Position numbers and translations under genes: made by a program. The notes below the pieces were generated by a model. It worked only from the letters and a program-made list of their open reading frames with translations, searched no databases and had not been told where the DNA came from. A DNA stretch of 49,159 bases from Micromonospora solifontis (GTDB taxonomy: Bacteria; Actinomycetota; Actinomycetes; Mycobacteriales; Micromonosporaceae), in the NCBI RefSeq assembly GCF_003725545.1, contig NZ_RJLN01000040.1:1-49159 (forward strand), written 5' to 3'. Numbering within the stretch: the stretch's first letter is position 1; every line of letters starts with the position of its first letter. Shown here piece by piece: positions 16,669 through 23,911 of this stretch.

Positions 16669-17563
16669 ATGCGGGTGGAGGAAACCGTCGCCGAGCTGGC
16701 CCGGGTGGCCGCGCGGGAAGTGGGTCGGGGCAGCGAACGGCTCGCCGTACCGGTGGCCGGTGGCCTGCTCACCGCCGCCCGCTCGCTCGCCGGCCGGCCC
16801 GCCCCCGACGCCGCCGTACTCACCGGATTCTTCATCCCGGCCGCCGCGCCGCCCGCCGCGGAGACCGACGGCCCGATCGGCGCGGTGCAGATCGCCGCCG
16901 CGCTGCGCGCCCTCGGCGGCCCGGCTGGTCACCGACACCCCCTGCGCGCCGGTGGTCGCCGCCGCGATCGCCGCCGGCGCGCCCGGCGTCGCGCTCGACG
17001 TGGCGCCACTGCGGGGGTACGACGACTGGGCGGCCGGCATGCTGCCCCGGTGCGCGCGGCTGTCGCACGTGGTCGCCTGCGAACGGGTCGGCCCGGGCGT
17101 CGACGGCCGGCCGCGGAACATGCGCGGCGAGGACATCGGCGGGCACACCGCCCCGCTGGACCGGCTCTTCACCGCCGGCCCCGCCTTCCGGATCGGCATC
17201 GGCGACGGGGGCAACGAGCTGGGCATGGGCCGACTCCCCGCCGAGCTGGTCGAGTCGGTGGTCGACCGGGGCGCCGAGATCCGCTGCGTGGTCGGCTGCG
17301 AGGCGCTGCTGGTCGGCGGCACCTCCAACTGGGCGGCCGCGGCGCTGGTCGGCGCCCTCGCCGTGCTGCGCCCGGAGGTGGCCGCCCTGCGCGAACTGCT
17401 CCACCCGGAGTGGTCGCGGCAGGTGCTGGCCGCGATCGTCGAGGAGGCCGGCGCGGTGGACGGCGTACGCCGCCGGGCGGAGCCGAGCGTGGACGGCCTG
17501 GACTGGCCCGCGTACGCCGAGCCGCTGGCCCGGATCGCGGAGCTGGTCGCCGCGGCGGCCTGA
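16669..17563 (+). pseudogene. D-glutamate-cyclase-like (DUF4392) gene with a frameshift
   Basis: The first frame (ATG 16669, with GGGAGGGA 8 nt upstream) encodes about 82 residues including VLTGFFIPAA and PPAAETDGPIGAVQIAAALR, typical of the DUF4392/glutamate-cyclase N-terminus. Near 16912-16922 the reading jumps by +1 into ARLVTDTPCAPVVAAAIAAG, VVACERVGPGVDGRPRNMRG, FRIGIGDGGNELGMG and WPAYAEPLARIAEL, ending at 17563. Joined, this is about 297 aa, the normal family length. The gene is therefore broken, or the sequence has a one-base error in the GGCGGCCCGG run. The family includes the mitochondrial enzyme making 5-oxo-D-proline from D-Glu. Confidence 0.8.
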
Positions 17564-17665
17564 CGCCCCGCGGACCTCGTCGGCCGCACCGTCGCCCGAC
17601 GCCGCCGACCGACCCCGGACGCGGGTGCGCGCCCCGGCGGCGCCGGCATCGCCGCTGAGACCGGC

Positions 17666-17701
17666 ATGTCTCCGCGACATCAACATGTCTGTGCGACATG
17701 T
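17666..17701. terminator. Two tandem hairpins between convergent genes
   Basis: ATGTC-tccgc-GACAT (17666-17680) is followed 2 nt later by ACATGTC-tgtgc-GACATGT (17683-17701). Both are perfect in the arms and share the GACAT sequence. They lie in the 193-bp gap where the DUF4392 gene and the membrane-protein gene converge, so termination is likely; a protein-binding site is possible. Confidence 0.55.
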
Positions 17702-17756
17702 CGCTCCTGAGTCCGGTGCCCGCCGGACGGCGACCGGGCGCGCCACCGCGCCCCGG

Positions 17757-18647
17757 TCAGGTGGTGGCCCGGCGCTCGCGTCCGGCCAGGGGTCCGGGCT
17801 CTCGCCCCGGCGTCCCGGGGCCGACCGGTCGGTCCGCGCCCGCGTCCGCGGCGCGCGGTCCGGGCCGCGGGTCGTCCGGGCTCGTCGCGGCCGCGGCCGG
17901 CCGGGCGGGCCGGCGGCGCGGCAGATGCAGCGCGGCGGCGACCAGCCCGAAGGCGCCCCAGGCGACGGCCAGGGCGACGGCCGGCGAGACGTCCTGGAGA
18001 TAGTGGTAGGCGGCGAGGAATCCGACCAGGGCCAGGCTGTTTCGGGCGAAGTGCCGGGTGAAGTCGGCCAGTTGCCGGCGGGCCTCCACGGCGACCAGCA
18101 CCCCGGAGTACGGGAAGGTGACCACCATGCCGCGCAGCAGTTCGCCGAGCAGCCCGGTGAGCACCGCGCCGACGAAGATGACGAGGAGCTTGGCCGGCGC
18201 CGCGAGGCCGTCCCGCCCGGCGGCCGGCGGCCGCTCCGAGGGCTCCCCCGACGCGGGTCCGGCGGGTGCCGGCGCGGCGGCCGCGCGGCGCCGGAGCAGC
18301 CCCATGGCGACCGCCCAGAGCGCCGCGGTGCCGGCGAGGGTCGCCTCGAAGGGCAGCGGAACCGCCAGCACACCCGCGCTCAGCGCCACGTACGCCGCGA
18401 CCCCGGCCAGGTCGGCGAGGAGGATCGGCCAGCGCCACCGGCGGTGGGTGACCGCCACGGCGACGAAGAAGAGGTTGAGCCCGACCACCCCGAGCAGCTG
18501 CGCCCCGTCCACCCGGTGGCCGGTGGTGACCAGGGCGAGGGTCATCGGCAGCGGCAGGCTGTAGACGAAGGCGCGGACGCGGACCGAGCGGATCACGCTG
18601 ACCGCCCAGACCACGGCGGTCACCAGGAGCACGGCACTCCACGTCAC
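17757..18647 (-). CDS. Membrane protein of unknown function
   Basis: A 296-aa polytopic protein. Hydrophobic segments lie around residues 3-15, 30-42, 48-66, 73-100 and 105-118; an Ala/Pro/Gly linker (about 120-145) precedes another membrane block with LLVIFVGAVLTGLLGELLRG, and the last 60 residues are polar and disordered. I do not recognise a family. GTG start is 12 bp downstream of the gene at 18660-19538, so the two are an operon and probably work together at the membrane. Confidence 0.7.
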   Translation of the reverse strand: MTWSAVLLVTAVVWAVSVIRSVRVRAFVYSLPLPMTLALVTTGHRVDGAQLLGVVGLNLFFVAVAVTHRRWRWPILLADLAGVAAYVALSAGVLAVPLPFEATLAGTAALWAVAMGLLRRRAAAAPAPAGPASGEPSERPPAAGRDGLAAPAKLLVIFVGAVLTGLLGELLRGMVVTFPYSGVLVAVEARRQLADFTRHFARNSLALVGFLAAYHYLQDVSPAVALAVAWGAFGLVAAALHLPRRRPARPAAAATSPDDPRPGPRAADAGADRPVGPGTPGREPGPLAGRERRATT

Positions 18648-18659
18648 GGCGGCCCCTGC

Positions 18660-19538
18660 TCAGTCCTGAAAGGTGGCGCGGTCGGCGCAGAGCCGGAAGA
18701 TCCGGGTGAGCCGGTCCACGTCCGCCCGGTTGACCGAGAACTGGTTCTCGCTGATCTCGCCGTGCGCGGTCATCCTCGCCTCCCAGCAGCTCGAACCGTC
18801 CCAGATGGTCAGGTTGACGTGCAGGTGCGTGCTGACCGCGCCGAACGGTAGCAGGCCCACCCGGACCCCGGCCCGGCGTTGCTTCTCCACCAGTTCGGTC
18901 AGTTCGTCGGTGAGCGTGGCGAAGACGAAGATCCGGGTGATCCGTACGCCCCGGGCGAGGGCGGCCACGTTCGCCTCCCAGTAGCGCCGGCCGACGTCCC
19001 CGCGCCACCAGCTCAACTCGCCGCTGGCCCGGGGCATCACGTTGGTCAGCCCGAGCAGCTCCCGGGCGCAGTCCCGGGTGGCGCCGACCAGGTCCTCGTC
19101 GTCGTCGCCGCGCCGGATGACGCGGCCCGCGGCGAGCTGCTCGGCCTCCAGCCGGAACTCCTCGTAGCGGTGCTGCGCCTCGACGGCCACCCGGGTCCCG
19201 GCGTGCCGTTCGGCCGCCTCGCGGATCGCCGCGGCGAGCTGCGGGGTGGCCCGGACCAGCCAGGGCGGCCCGTCCAGCAGCGTACGCAGGTGGAACCGGC
19301 GCTCGGCCCGGGCCAGCGAGTCGACCAGCAGCGAGATGGTGATGCCCATCAGCCCGGCCAGCAGCGACTCGACCCCGGTCGCCGCGTTGGTCAGGTCCAG
19401 CGTCACGGACAGGAAGATGGAGAGCGTGATGCCGATCAGCGCGACCGGGTCGGTGTGCGCGACCAGCCGGGCGAAACCGTCGGCGGACCCGGCCCGGCTC
19501 CTGGAACGTCGACGTACCACGTCACCCGCCATCGGCAT
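18660..19538 (-). CDS. Two-helix membrane protein with soluble C-terminal domain
   Basis: A 292-aa protein. A basic N-terminus, two membrane helices (about 31-50, DPVALIGITLSIFLSVTLDL, and about 58-75), then about 215 soluble residues. The soluble part has a helical arm and an alpha/beta section with ITRIFVFATLTDELTELVEK, RRAGVRVGLLPFG and HLHVNLTIWDGS, vaguely like phospholipase-D-like sensor domains, without HKD motifs. I cannot assign a function. It is first in a two-gene operon with another membrane protein. A second in-frame ATG lies two codons in. Confidence 0.7.
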   Translation of the reverse strand: MPMAGDVVRRRSRSRAGSADGFARLVAHTDPVALIGITLSIFLSVTLDLTNAATGVESLLAGLMGITISLLVDSLARAERRFHLRTLLDGPPWLVRATPQLAAAIREAAERHAGTRVAVEAQHRYEEFRLEAEQLAAGRVIRRGDDDEDLVGATRDCARELLGLTNVMPRASGELSWWRGDVGRRYWEANVAALARGVRITRIFVFATLTDELTELVEKQRRAGVRVGLLPFGAVSTHLHVNLTIWDGSSCWEARMTAHGEISENQFSVNRADVDRLTRIFRLCADRATFQD

Positions 19539-19622
19539 CCTCCGATCCCGCCCTGGCCCCCAGGGTAGCCACGATCCACAACGGCCGGTGCGTGCCCACC
19601 GGCCGGCGGTAGCATCCGCCGG

Positions 19623-20594
19623 GTGCGGACGACGGAGGTGGCGCTGCCGGCCGGCGCGGCGGGGGCGGTCGGGGCGGAGCTCGCCGCGGGGGTACGGGCC
19701 TGGGTGGAGTCGCCGCCGCTACGCGCCCTGGTCGGGCACTTCGGCGGCGACTGGCCGGCCGGGGACGTGCCGGCGGTGCTGGCCGGGCTGGACGACTTCT
19801 CCGCCCGGCACTGGGACTTCCGGGAGGGACGGGAGCGCCCCGAGGCGCGGGAGCCGGCCTTCGATCCGGCCACGTCCCGCCTGGTGCTCGCCGCCGCCGA
19901 CGCGCTGGGCCTGGTCCGGGCGGCCCCGCCGGCGCTGCCCCGCTACGCCCATCTGCTGGTGCTCGGCGGGCTCGCGCACGCCTGCCTGCGGCGCACCGCG
20001 TACGCGGCGCACCTGGTGCGGACGGTCGCCCGGGTCACCGGCGAGGTGGCCGTGCTGGGCAGCTACCGGGCCCTGTCCCCGGCCGAGACGCGGATGCTCG
20101 CCGACGCCGGGATGACCGGCTGCGCCACCGAGGTGGACGCCCTCGACGCGGGGGTCCGCGCGGCGTTCGGGGTGCGCGTCCCGAGCGAGGAGACCGGCGA
20201 GGACGCGGACCACCCGCACCGGGCCTGGTCCTCCCGCACCTACCGCCCCGCCGGCCTGCCCCCGGTACGCGTGCTCGCCGCCCCGTCCAGCGAGCCGGAC
20301 CGGCGCCGGGCGCACACCGCGGACACCCAGCGGTTCTGGGCCGAGCACGTGCGGCTGCGCGCGGGCGACCCCGTGCTCATGGTGACCGCGCCGATCTACG
20401 TGCCGTTCCAGCACTGCGACGCGCTGCGCACCCTCGCGGTGCCGTACTCCTGCGGGATCGACACGGTCGGGGTGGACCCGGCGCTGGCCCTGCTGGCCCG
20501 GCTGCCCGAGCCCACCCTCACCCCGGGTCGGTACCTGCAGGAGATCCGCTCCGCGATCCGGTCCCTGCGCGCCCTGCACGCGGTCCTGCCGTAG
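19623..20594 (+). CDS. Uncharacterised soluble protein, faintly DUF218-like
   Basis: A 323-aa protein, rich in Ala, Arg and Leu, no signal peptide or membrane helix. Hints: AHLLVLGGLAHACLRRTAYA, VAVLGSYRALSPAETRML, AHTADTQRFWAEHV, DPVLMVTAPIYVPFQHCDAL. This order (LGG, then a sequence like VLMVTAP, then a residue-rich loop) recalls the DUF218/YdcF fold, but the resemblance is weak and is my inference. GTG start at 19623 has TAGCAT 7 nt before it (19610-19615), consistent with a leaderless transcript, and no ribosome binding site. It stands alone between genes on other strands. Confidence 0.65.
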   Translation: MRTTEVALPAGAAGAVGAELAAGVRAWVESPPLRALVGHFGGDWPAGDVPAVLAGLDDFSARHWDFREGRERPEAREPAFDPATSRLVLAAADALGLVRAAPPALPRYAHLLVLGGLAHACLRRTAYAAHLVRTVARVTGEVAVLGSYRALSPAETRMLADAGMTGCATEVDALDAGVRAAFGVRVPSEETGEDADHPHRAWSSRTYRPAGLPPVRVLAAPSSEPDRRRAHTADTQRFWAEHVRLRAGDPVLMVTAPIYVPFQHCDALRTLAVPYSCGIDTVGVDPALALLARLPEPTLTPGRYLQEIRSAIRSLRALHAVLP

Positions 20595-20672
20595 CCCGTC
20601 GTGGACCGGGGAGCCGGCCACACCGGGGCCGGCGCCCGGCGCACCGCCGGACGCCGGCCGGTACGCCGGTGT

Positions 20673-21356
20673 TCAGTTCACGTAGACCGGGCTGCCGCCC
20701 TGGGTGCTGTCCACCACCGGCGAGTACCGCGCGCTGAAGTACGCGGTGCCGAAGCAGATGCTGGACCCGGAGTACTTGGTCAGCGCCTGGTTGGTGAACG
20801 TGATCGAGTTGGTGTTGTTGTCCGCGCTGCCGGTGAGGGTGTTGCTGCTGGTCCGGTAGACGCAGGTGATCGTGCCGAGCAGCGTGTTGAGCACGACGGT
20901 GCTCTGGATCGGTGCGGTGGCGGTGCCGGAGATGGTCACCACGCCCGCGCTGGTGACGGAGGTGGCGTAGGGCAGGTTGTTCACCGTCACGCTCTTCACC
21001 CCGGTGGTGCCGAGCACGTTGCTGGTGCAGCTGGTGAAGGTCTGCGCGGTGAGGCTCTCGGTGGCCGTGCCCGGCGCGGCCGGGTTGCTCAGCACCGCGG
21101 CGCTGAAGCTGGACGCGGCGCACTTCAGCCCGCTGGTACCCGTGGTCGACGAGTAGAAGGTGGCACTGGTGCCGCTGGCCAGGCTGGCCTGGATCACGTC
21201 GCCGACGGCCGCGGCGGTGCCGCCGGGGGTCGGATAGGTGAGCACGGCGCCGGCGAGTTGGGACGACGGGGAGGCGGCAGCGGGGGCGGCCCCGACCAGG
21301 CTGGTCAGCAGCGCCACGGCGGCGAGGCCCGCGCCGATTCGTCCGTACCTGAGCAT
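20673..21356 (-). CDS. Secreted protein of the Streptomyces/Micromonospora Tat-signal-annotated type
   Basis: A 227-aa exported protein. The first 29 residues are a signal peptide (MLRYGRIGAGLAAVALLTSL, cleavage near APAAAS). The mature part is Ser/Thr/Ala/Asn-rich and predicted beta, with four Cys (in LKCAAS, FTSCTSN, ITCVYR, SSICFG), which could make two disulfides. Similar actinomycete proteins share SSFSAAVLSNPAAPGTATES and VKSVTVNNLPY. It may be a cell-surface or adhesive protein. GAAGGAAGAACC precedes the ATG. It is divergent to the TetR-DUF6230-DUF6114 genes, with which it often travels, by memory of other genomes. Confidence 0.75.
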   Translation of the reverse strand: MLRYGRIGAGLAAVALLTSLVGAAPAAASPSSQLAGAVLTYPTPGGTAAAVGDVIQASLASGTSATFYSSTTGTSGLKCAASSFSAAVLSNPAAPGTATESLTAQTFTSCTSNVLGTTGVKSVTVNNLPYATSVTSAGVVTISGTATAPIQSTVVLNTLLGTITCVYRTSSNTLTGSADNNTNSITFTNQALTKYSGSSICFGTAYFSARYSPVVDSTQGGSPVYVN

Positions 21357-21772
21357 GGTTCTTCCTTCCGATGGTGGGGACGGGACGGATCGCGCCCCCA
21401 CGGGGTTCGGGCGCGATCGCCGCGCGGCCGTGCGGGCCGGGCGGGGTGGTGGACGCCGTCCACGGGGGACGGCCGGTGGTGGACGCCACCGGAGCACGGC
21501 CCGTCGGCGAGCCGGCCGGGCGGCGACGGGTGCCGCGACGTCAGCGCGCGAACCGGGGTGGCGCACTGCGGCGCAGCCGCGTCACCTGCGCCTTTCCGAC
21601 CTTGGGAGGGCACTCGTGGTTGGCGATAATGGCAGCCATCGCGCCCTCCTTCGGCGAGCTCGGGGTGACCGTTTCGGGGAGATCACCAACCGTGACGGGG
21701 CGTCAACTCAGAGTGCAGAATTTATAAACCTCCGAGGGTCGTAAAGTCAATGCATCAAAGGAGGTCGATCAC
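21357..21772. other. Divergent intergenic region, 416 bp, with a small ORF
   Basis: Between the secreted protein (minus) and TetR gene (plus). It contains the 32-codon ORF at 21541-21639 on the minus strand, an AT-rich patch TTTATAAA (about 21720-21728) near the TetR leader, and a minus-strand TTGACG (reverse complement within TCAACTCAG region, about 21698-21705) that could serve the small ORF. Nothing coding was seen between 21357 and 21540. Confidence 0.5.
21541..21639 (-). CDS. Candidate 32-aa small protein
   Basis: Minus-strand ORF: MAAIIANHECPPKVGKAQVT then RLRRSAPPRFAR, stop TGA at 21541. A strong GAAGGAGGGCGCG lies just before the ATG, third positions are mostly G/C, and the peptide is basic with one Cys (HECPPK). 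Upstream is a TTGACG at the right general distance for a promoter. No family recognised. It could be a leader ORF of the secreted-protein transcript (its stop is 184 bp upstream of that start), a peptide signal or a peptide product; no modifying enzyme is adjacent. Confidence 0.45.
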   Translation of the reverse strand: MAAIIANHECPPKVGKAQVTRLRRSAPPRFAR

Positions 21773-21776
21773 TTGA
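21750..21776 (+). promoter_or_regulatory. Short uORF and strong Shine-Dalgarno site that set the TetR TTG start
   Basis: AAAGGAGGT (21757-21765) is a near-perfect anti-16S match 7 nt before TTG 21773. The same bases are inside an 8-codon ORF (ATG 21750; MHQRRSIT, TGA 21774-21776) whose stop overlaps the TTG. This may be coincidence or translational coupling. Confidence 0.4.
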
Positions 21777-22540
21777 CCACCCTGCGCCGCCCGCAACCGG
21801 CGCCGATCCCCCTGCCCGGCGCCCGCCCCGGTCGCGACCCCGGCCGGGCCATCAAGCGCGGGCCGCGCCGGGTCTCCGCCGAGGTGGTGGCCGCGACCCA
21901 GCGCGACCGGCTCTTCGACGGGCTCGTGCAGGAGGTGGCGACGAAGGGCTACGACAACGCCCGGGTCACCGACATCTGCCGCGCCGCCGGGGTGACCCGG
22001 CCGGCCTTCTACGCCCTCTTCACCGGCAAGGAGGACGCCTTCCTCGCCGCGTACCGGCACGGGATCGCGGTGGTGTCGCAGCTGATGGAGAACGCCTACC
22101 GGGACGCCGGACCGGACTGGCCGGACGCCGCCCGGGCCGCCCTGCGAACCCTGCTCGAGGTGCTGGCCAGCGTGCCCGCCTTCGCCCGGATGGCCCTCGT
22201 CGAGGTCGACGCGGCCGGCCCGGACGCCCGCCGGGAGCGGGACGCCCTGCTCACCAGCTTCCGCCGGTTCTTCGCCGACGCCGGACCGGGACCCGGCTCC
22301 GGCGACGTGGACCGGGAACTGCTGGTGTCCACGGTGGTCGGCGGCCTGCACGCGACCATCCGCGGCCGGGTGGCGCACGGGCCGATCGAGGAACTGCCGG
22401 CGCTGCTGCCGGTGCTCACCTACGCGGCCATCGCCCCGTTCCTCGGGCCGGCGGAGGCGACCCGGGCGACCCGACCGGTGAATCCGGCGGACGGGCCGGC
22501 CGCCGCGGCGCCCTGTGCCGAGCCGACCGGCCAGCCGTGA
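21773..22540 (+). CDS. TetR/AcrR-family transcriptional regulator (TTG start)
   Basis: A 255-aa regulator. After a 30-residue basic, Pro-rich tail comes the TetR HTH (about 35-90): GLVQEVATKGYDNARVTDIC and RAAGVTRPAFYALFTGKEDA. The rest is a helical ligand domain, ending in an Ala/Pro-rich tail. The only credible start is TTG 21773 with an excellent Shine-Dalgarno site. Its neighbours (a divergent secreted protein, downstream DUF6230 and DUF6114 genes) suggest it controls cell-surface proteins. The ligand is unknown. Confidence 0.85.
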   Translation: MTTLRRPQPAPIPLPGARPGRDPGRAIKRGPRRVSAEVVAATQRDRLFDGLVQEVATKGYDNARVTDICRAAGVTRPAFYALFTGKEDAFLAAYRHGIAVVSQLMENAYRDAGPDWPDAARAALRTLLEVLASVPAFARMALVEVDAAGPDARRERDALLTSFRRFFADAGPGPGSGDVDRELLVSTVVGGLHATIRGRVAHGPIEELPALLPVLTYAAIAPFLGPAEATRATRPVNPADGPAAAAPCAEPTGQP

Positions 22541-22624
22541 CACCGGCGCGATCGGAAACCGCAGGGGTTTTTCACCGTTGGCCGCATTTCGCAGATGAAG
22601 CCCACCGGCTCCCGCTACACGGTG

Positions 22625-22653
22625 TTGACCGACCCTTTACCCAGCGGTAACTT
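22625..22653 (+). promoter_or_regulatory. Promoter with embedded palindrome upstream of DUF6230
   Basis: TTGACC (22625-22630), 17-bp spacer, TAACTT (22648-22653). The spacer and -10 contain TTACCCAGCGGTAA (22637-22650), a palindrome with 5-bp arms that the TetR protein could bind. A leader of about 100 nt follows before AAAAGGAGCCGCC-ATG. Confidence 0.6.
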
Positions 22654-22763
22654 CGGCCTGCGCCCTCGGCGCCGCACCATGCGAGCCAATTCAGATCTCT
22701 TCCACCACACCGGCCACCGGCCATCCGGCAGCGCCGATGAATTGATCTCGAAAAGGAGCCGCC

Positions 22764-23393
22764 ATGTCGGAGCAGATCACCCCGATCGAACCCGGTCCGC
22801 CGCAGAGCGGCGTGCGCTGGCGCCGGTTCGCCGTCACCTTCGGCACCGTCGCGGTGGGCGCGGCCGGCATGATCGCGCTGACCGCGCAGGGCGCGCTCGG
22901 CGCGCAGTTCGCCATCTCGGGCATGCCGTTCACCGTCACCGCCGACCGCCTCGACGGCACCGGCTTCGAGCAGTTCGCCACGATCGACCACATGATCGAG
23001 AACAGCCCGAACGAGGGTGACACCGGCGGCCAGGTCCTGGTGATGGTCTCCGCGATCGACCGGGCCCAGTTGACCAACCTCTGCCAGAGCATCAGCCTCG
23101 GTGGCATCAACCTGCGGATCACCGCCGGCACCGGCAACAAGCCGGTCACCGCCCGCACCCTGGTGGTCGACGGCGACGAGGTCGCCGGCAACGCCTCGTT
23201 CAACAAGATCAACGTCGGGCAGGATGCCAGCACACTCGACCAGGTCCCCGGCGTACGCGGCAATCCGGGCGTCTTCTCCCAGCAGGCCGACACGGTGACC
23301 ATCACCAACCTGCGGCAGAACAACTACGCCACCACCGCGGCCGTGTTCACCCTGCCCAACCTGCACATGTCGTTCAGCTCCAACGAGTGCTGA
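22764..23393 (+). CDS. DUF6230 family protein
   Basis: A 209-aa protein. Residues 1-20 are cytosolic, then a hydrophobic signal anchor (about 24-48: RFAVTFGTVAVGAAGMIALT). The mature part (GAQFAISGMPFTVTADRLDG, ENSPNEGDTGGQ, LPNLHMSFSSNEC) is a conserved, probably surface-exposed beta domain. Similar proteins in Streptomyces are often mislabelled cholesterol esterases; no esterase motif is seen. Its partner is the DUF6114 gene 1 nt downstream. Confidence 0.85.
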   Translation: MSEQITPIEPGPPQSGVRWRRFAVTFGTVAVGAAGMIALTAQGALGAQFAISGMPFTVTADRLDGTGFEQFATIDHMIENSPNEGDTGGQVLVMVSAIDRAQLTNLCQSISLGGINLRITAGTGNKPVTARTLVVDGDEVAGNASFNKINVGQDASTLDQVPGVRGNPGVFSQQADTVTITNLRQNNYATTAAVFTLPNLHMSFSSNEC

Positions 23394-23394
23394 C

Positions 23395-23910
23395 GTGACC
23401 ACCCCGGACCACCCCGCGGCGCCGGCCGTCCGCCCCACCGGCGGGCGCTGGCGCCACTGGCGGCGGGGCCGCCCGTTCACCGCCGGGGTGCTGATCACGC
23501 TCGGCGGCGCCGAGATGCTGGTGACCCTGCGGGCGCCGCTCGGGGTGCTGCTGCACGTCGGGCCGCAGGGCCTGGCCGCGTACCTGGTGCCGACCATCCT
23601 GGTGCTCTGCGGGGTGCTGCTGATCGCCACCCCACAGCAGCGGGTCTTCTACGCGCTACTCACCCTGGTGCTCGGGCTGGCCTCCTGGCTCACCTCGAAC
23701 CTCGGCGGCTTCCTGGTCGGCATGCTCCTCGCCCTGGTCGGCGGGGCGCTCGCGTTCGCCTGGACGCCGGACAAGCGCCGCGCCGCGCCGACGCCGTCGG
23801 CACCCGGCGAGCCCGTGGCCGCCGAAGCGCCGCCCGTGGCCGGCGACGCCACGCCCGCGCCGCCCGCGCCCCGCGAGCCGGCCGACCGGAGCGCGGCCGA
23901 CCTGCCCTGA
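23395..23910 (+). CDS. DUF6114 family membrane protein
   Basis: A 171-aa protein with three or four membrane helices between residues about 31 and 121 (including FTAGVLITLGGAEMLVT, LAAYLVPTILVLCGVLLIA, FLVGMLLALVGGALAFAW) and a Pro/Ala-rich tail. GTG start 1 nt after the DUF6230 stop. The pair is a conserved unit of unknown function and probably forms a membrane complex or anchors the surface protein. It ends 1 bp before the convergent murD-like gene. Confidence 0.82.
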   Translation: MTTPDHPAAPAVRPTGGRWRHWRRGRPFTAGVLITLGGAEMLVTLRAPLGVLLHVGPQGLAAYLVPTILVLCGVLLIATPQQRVFYALLTLVLGLASWLTSNLGGFLVGMLLALVGGALAFAWTPDKRRAAPTPSAPGEPVAAEAPPVAGDATPAPPAPREPADRSAADLP

Positions 23911-23911
23911 C

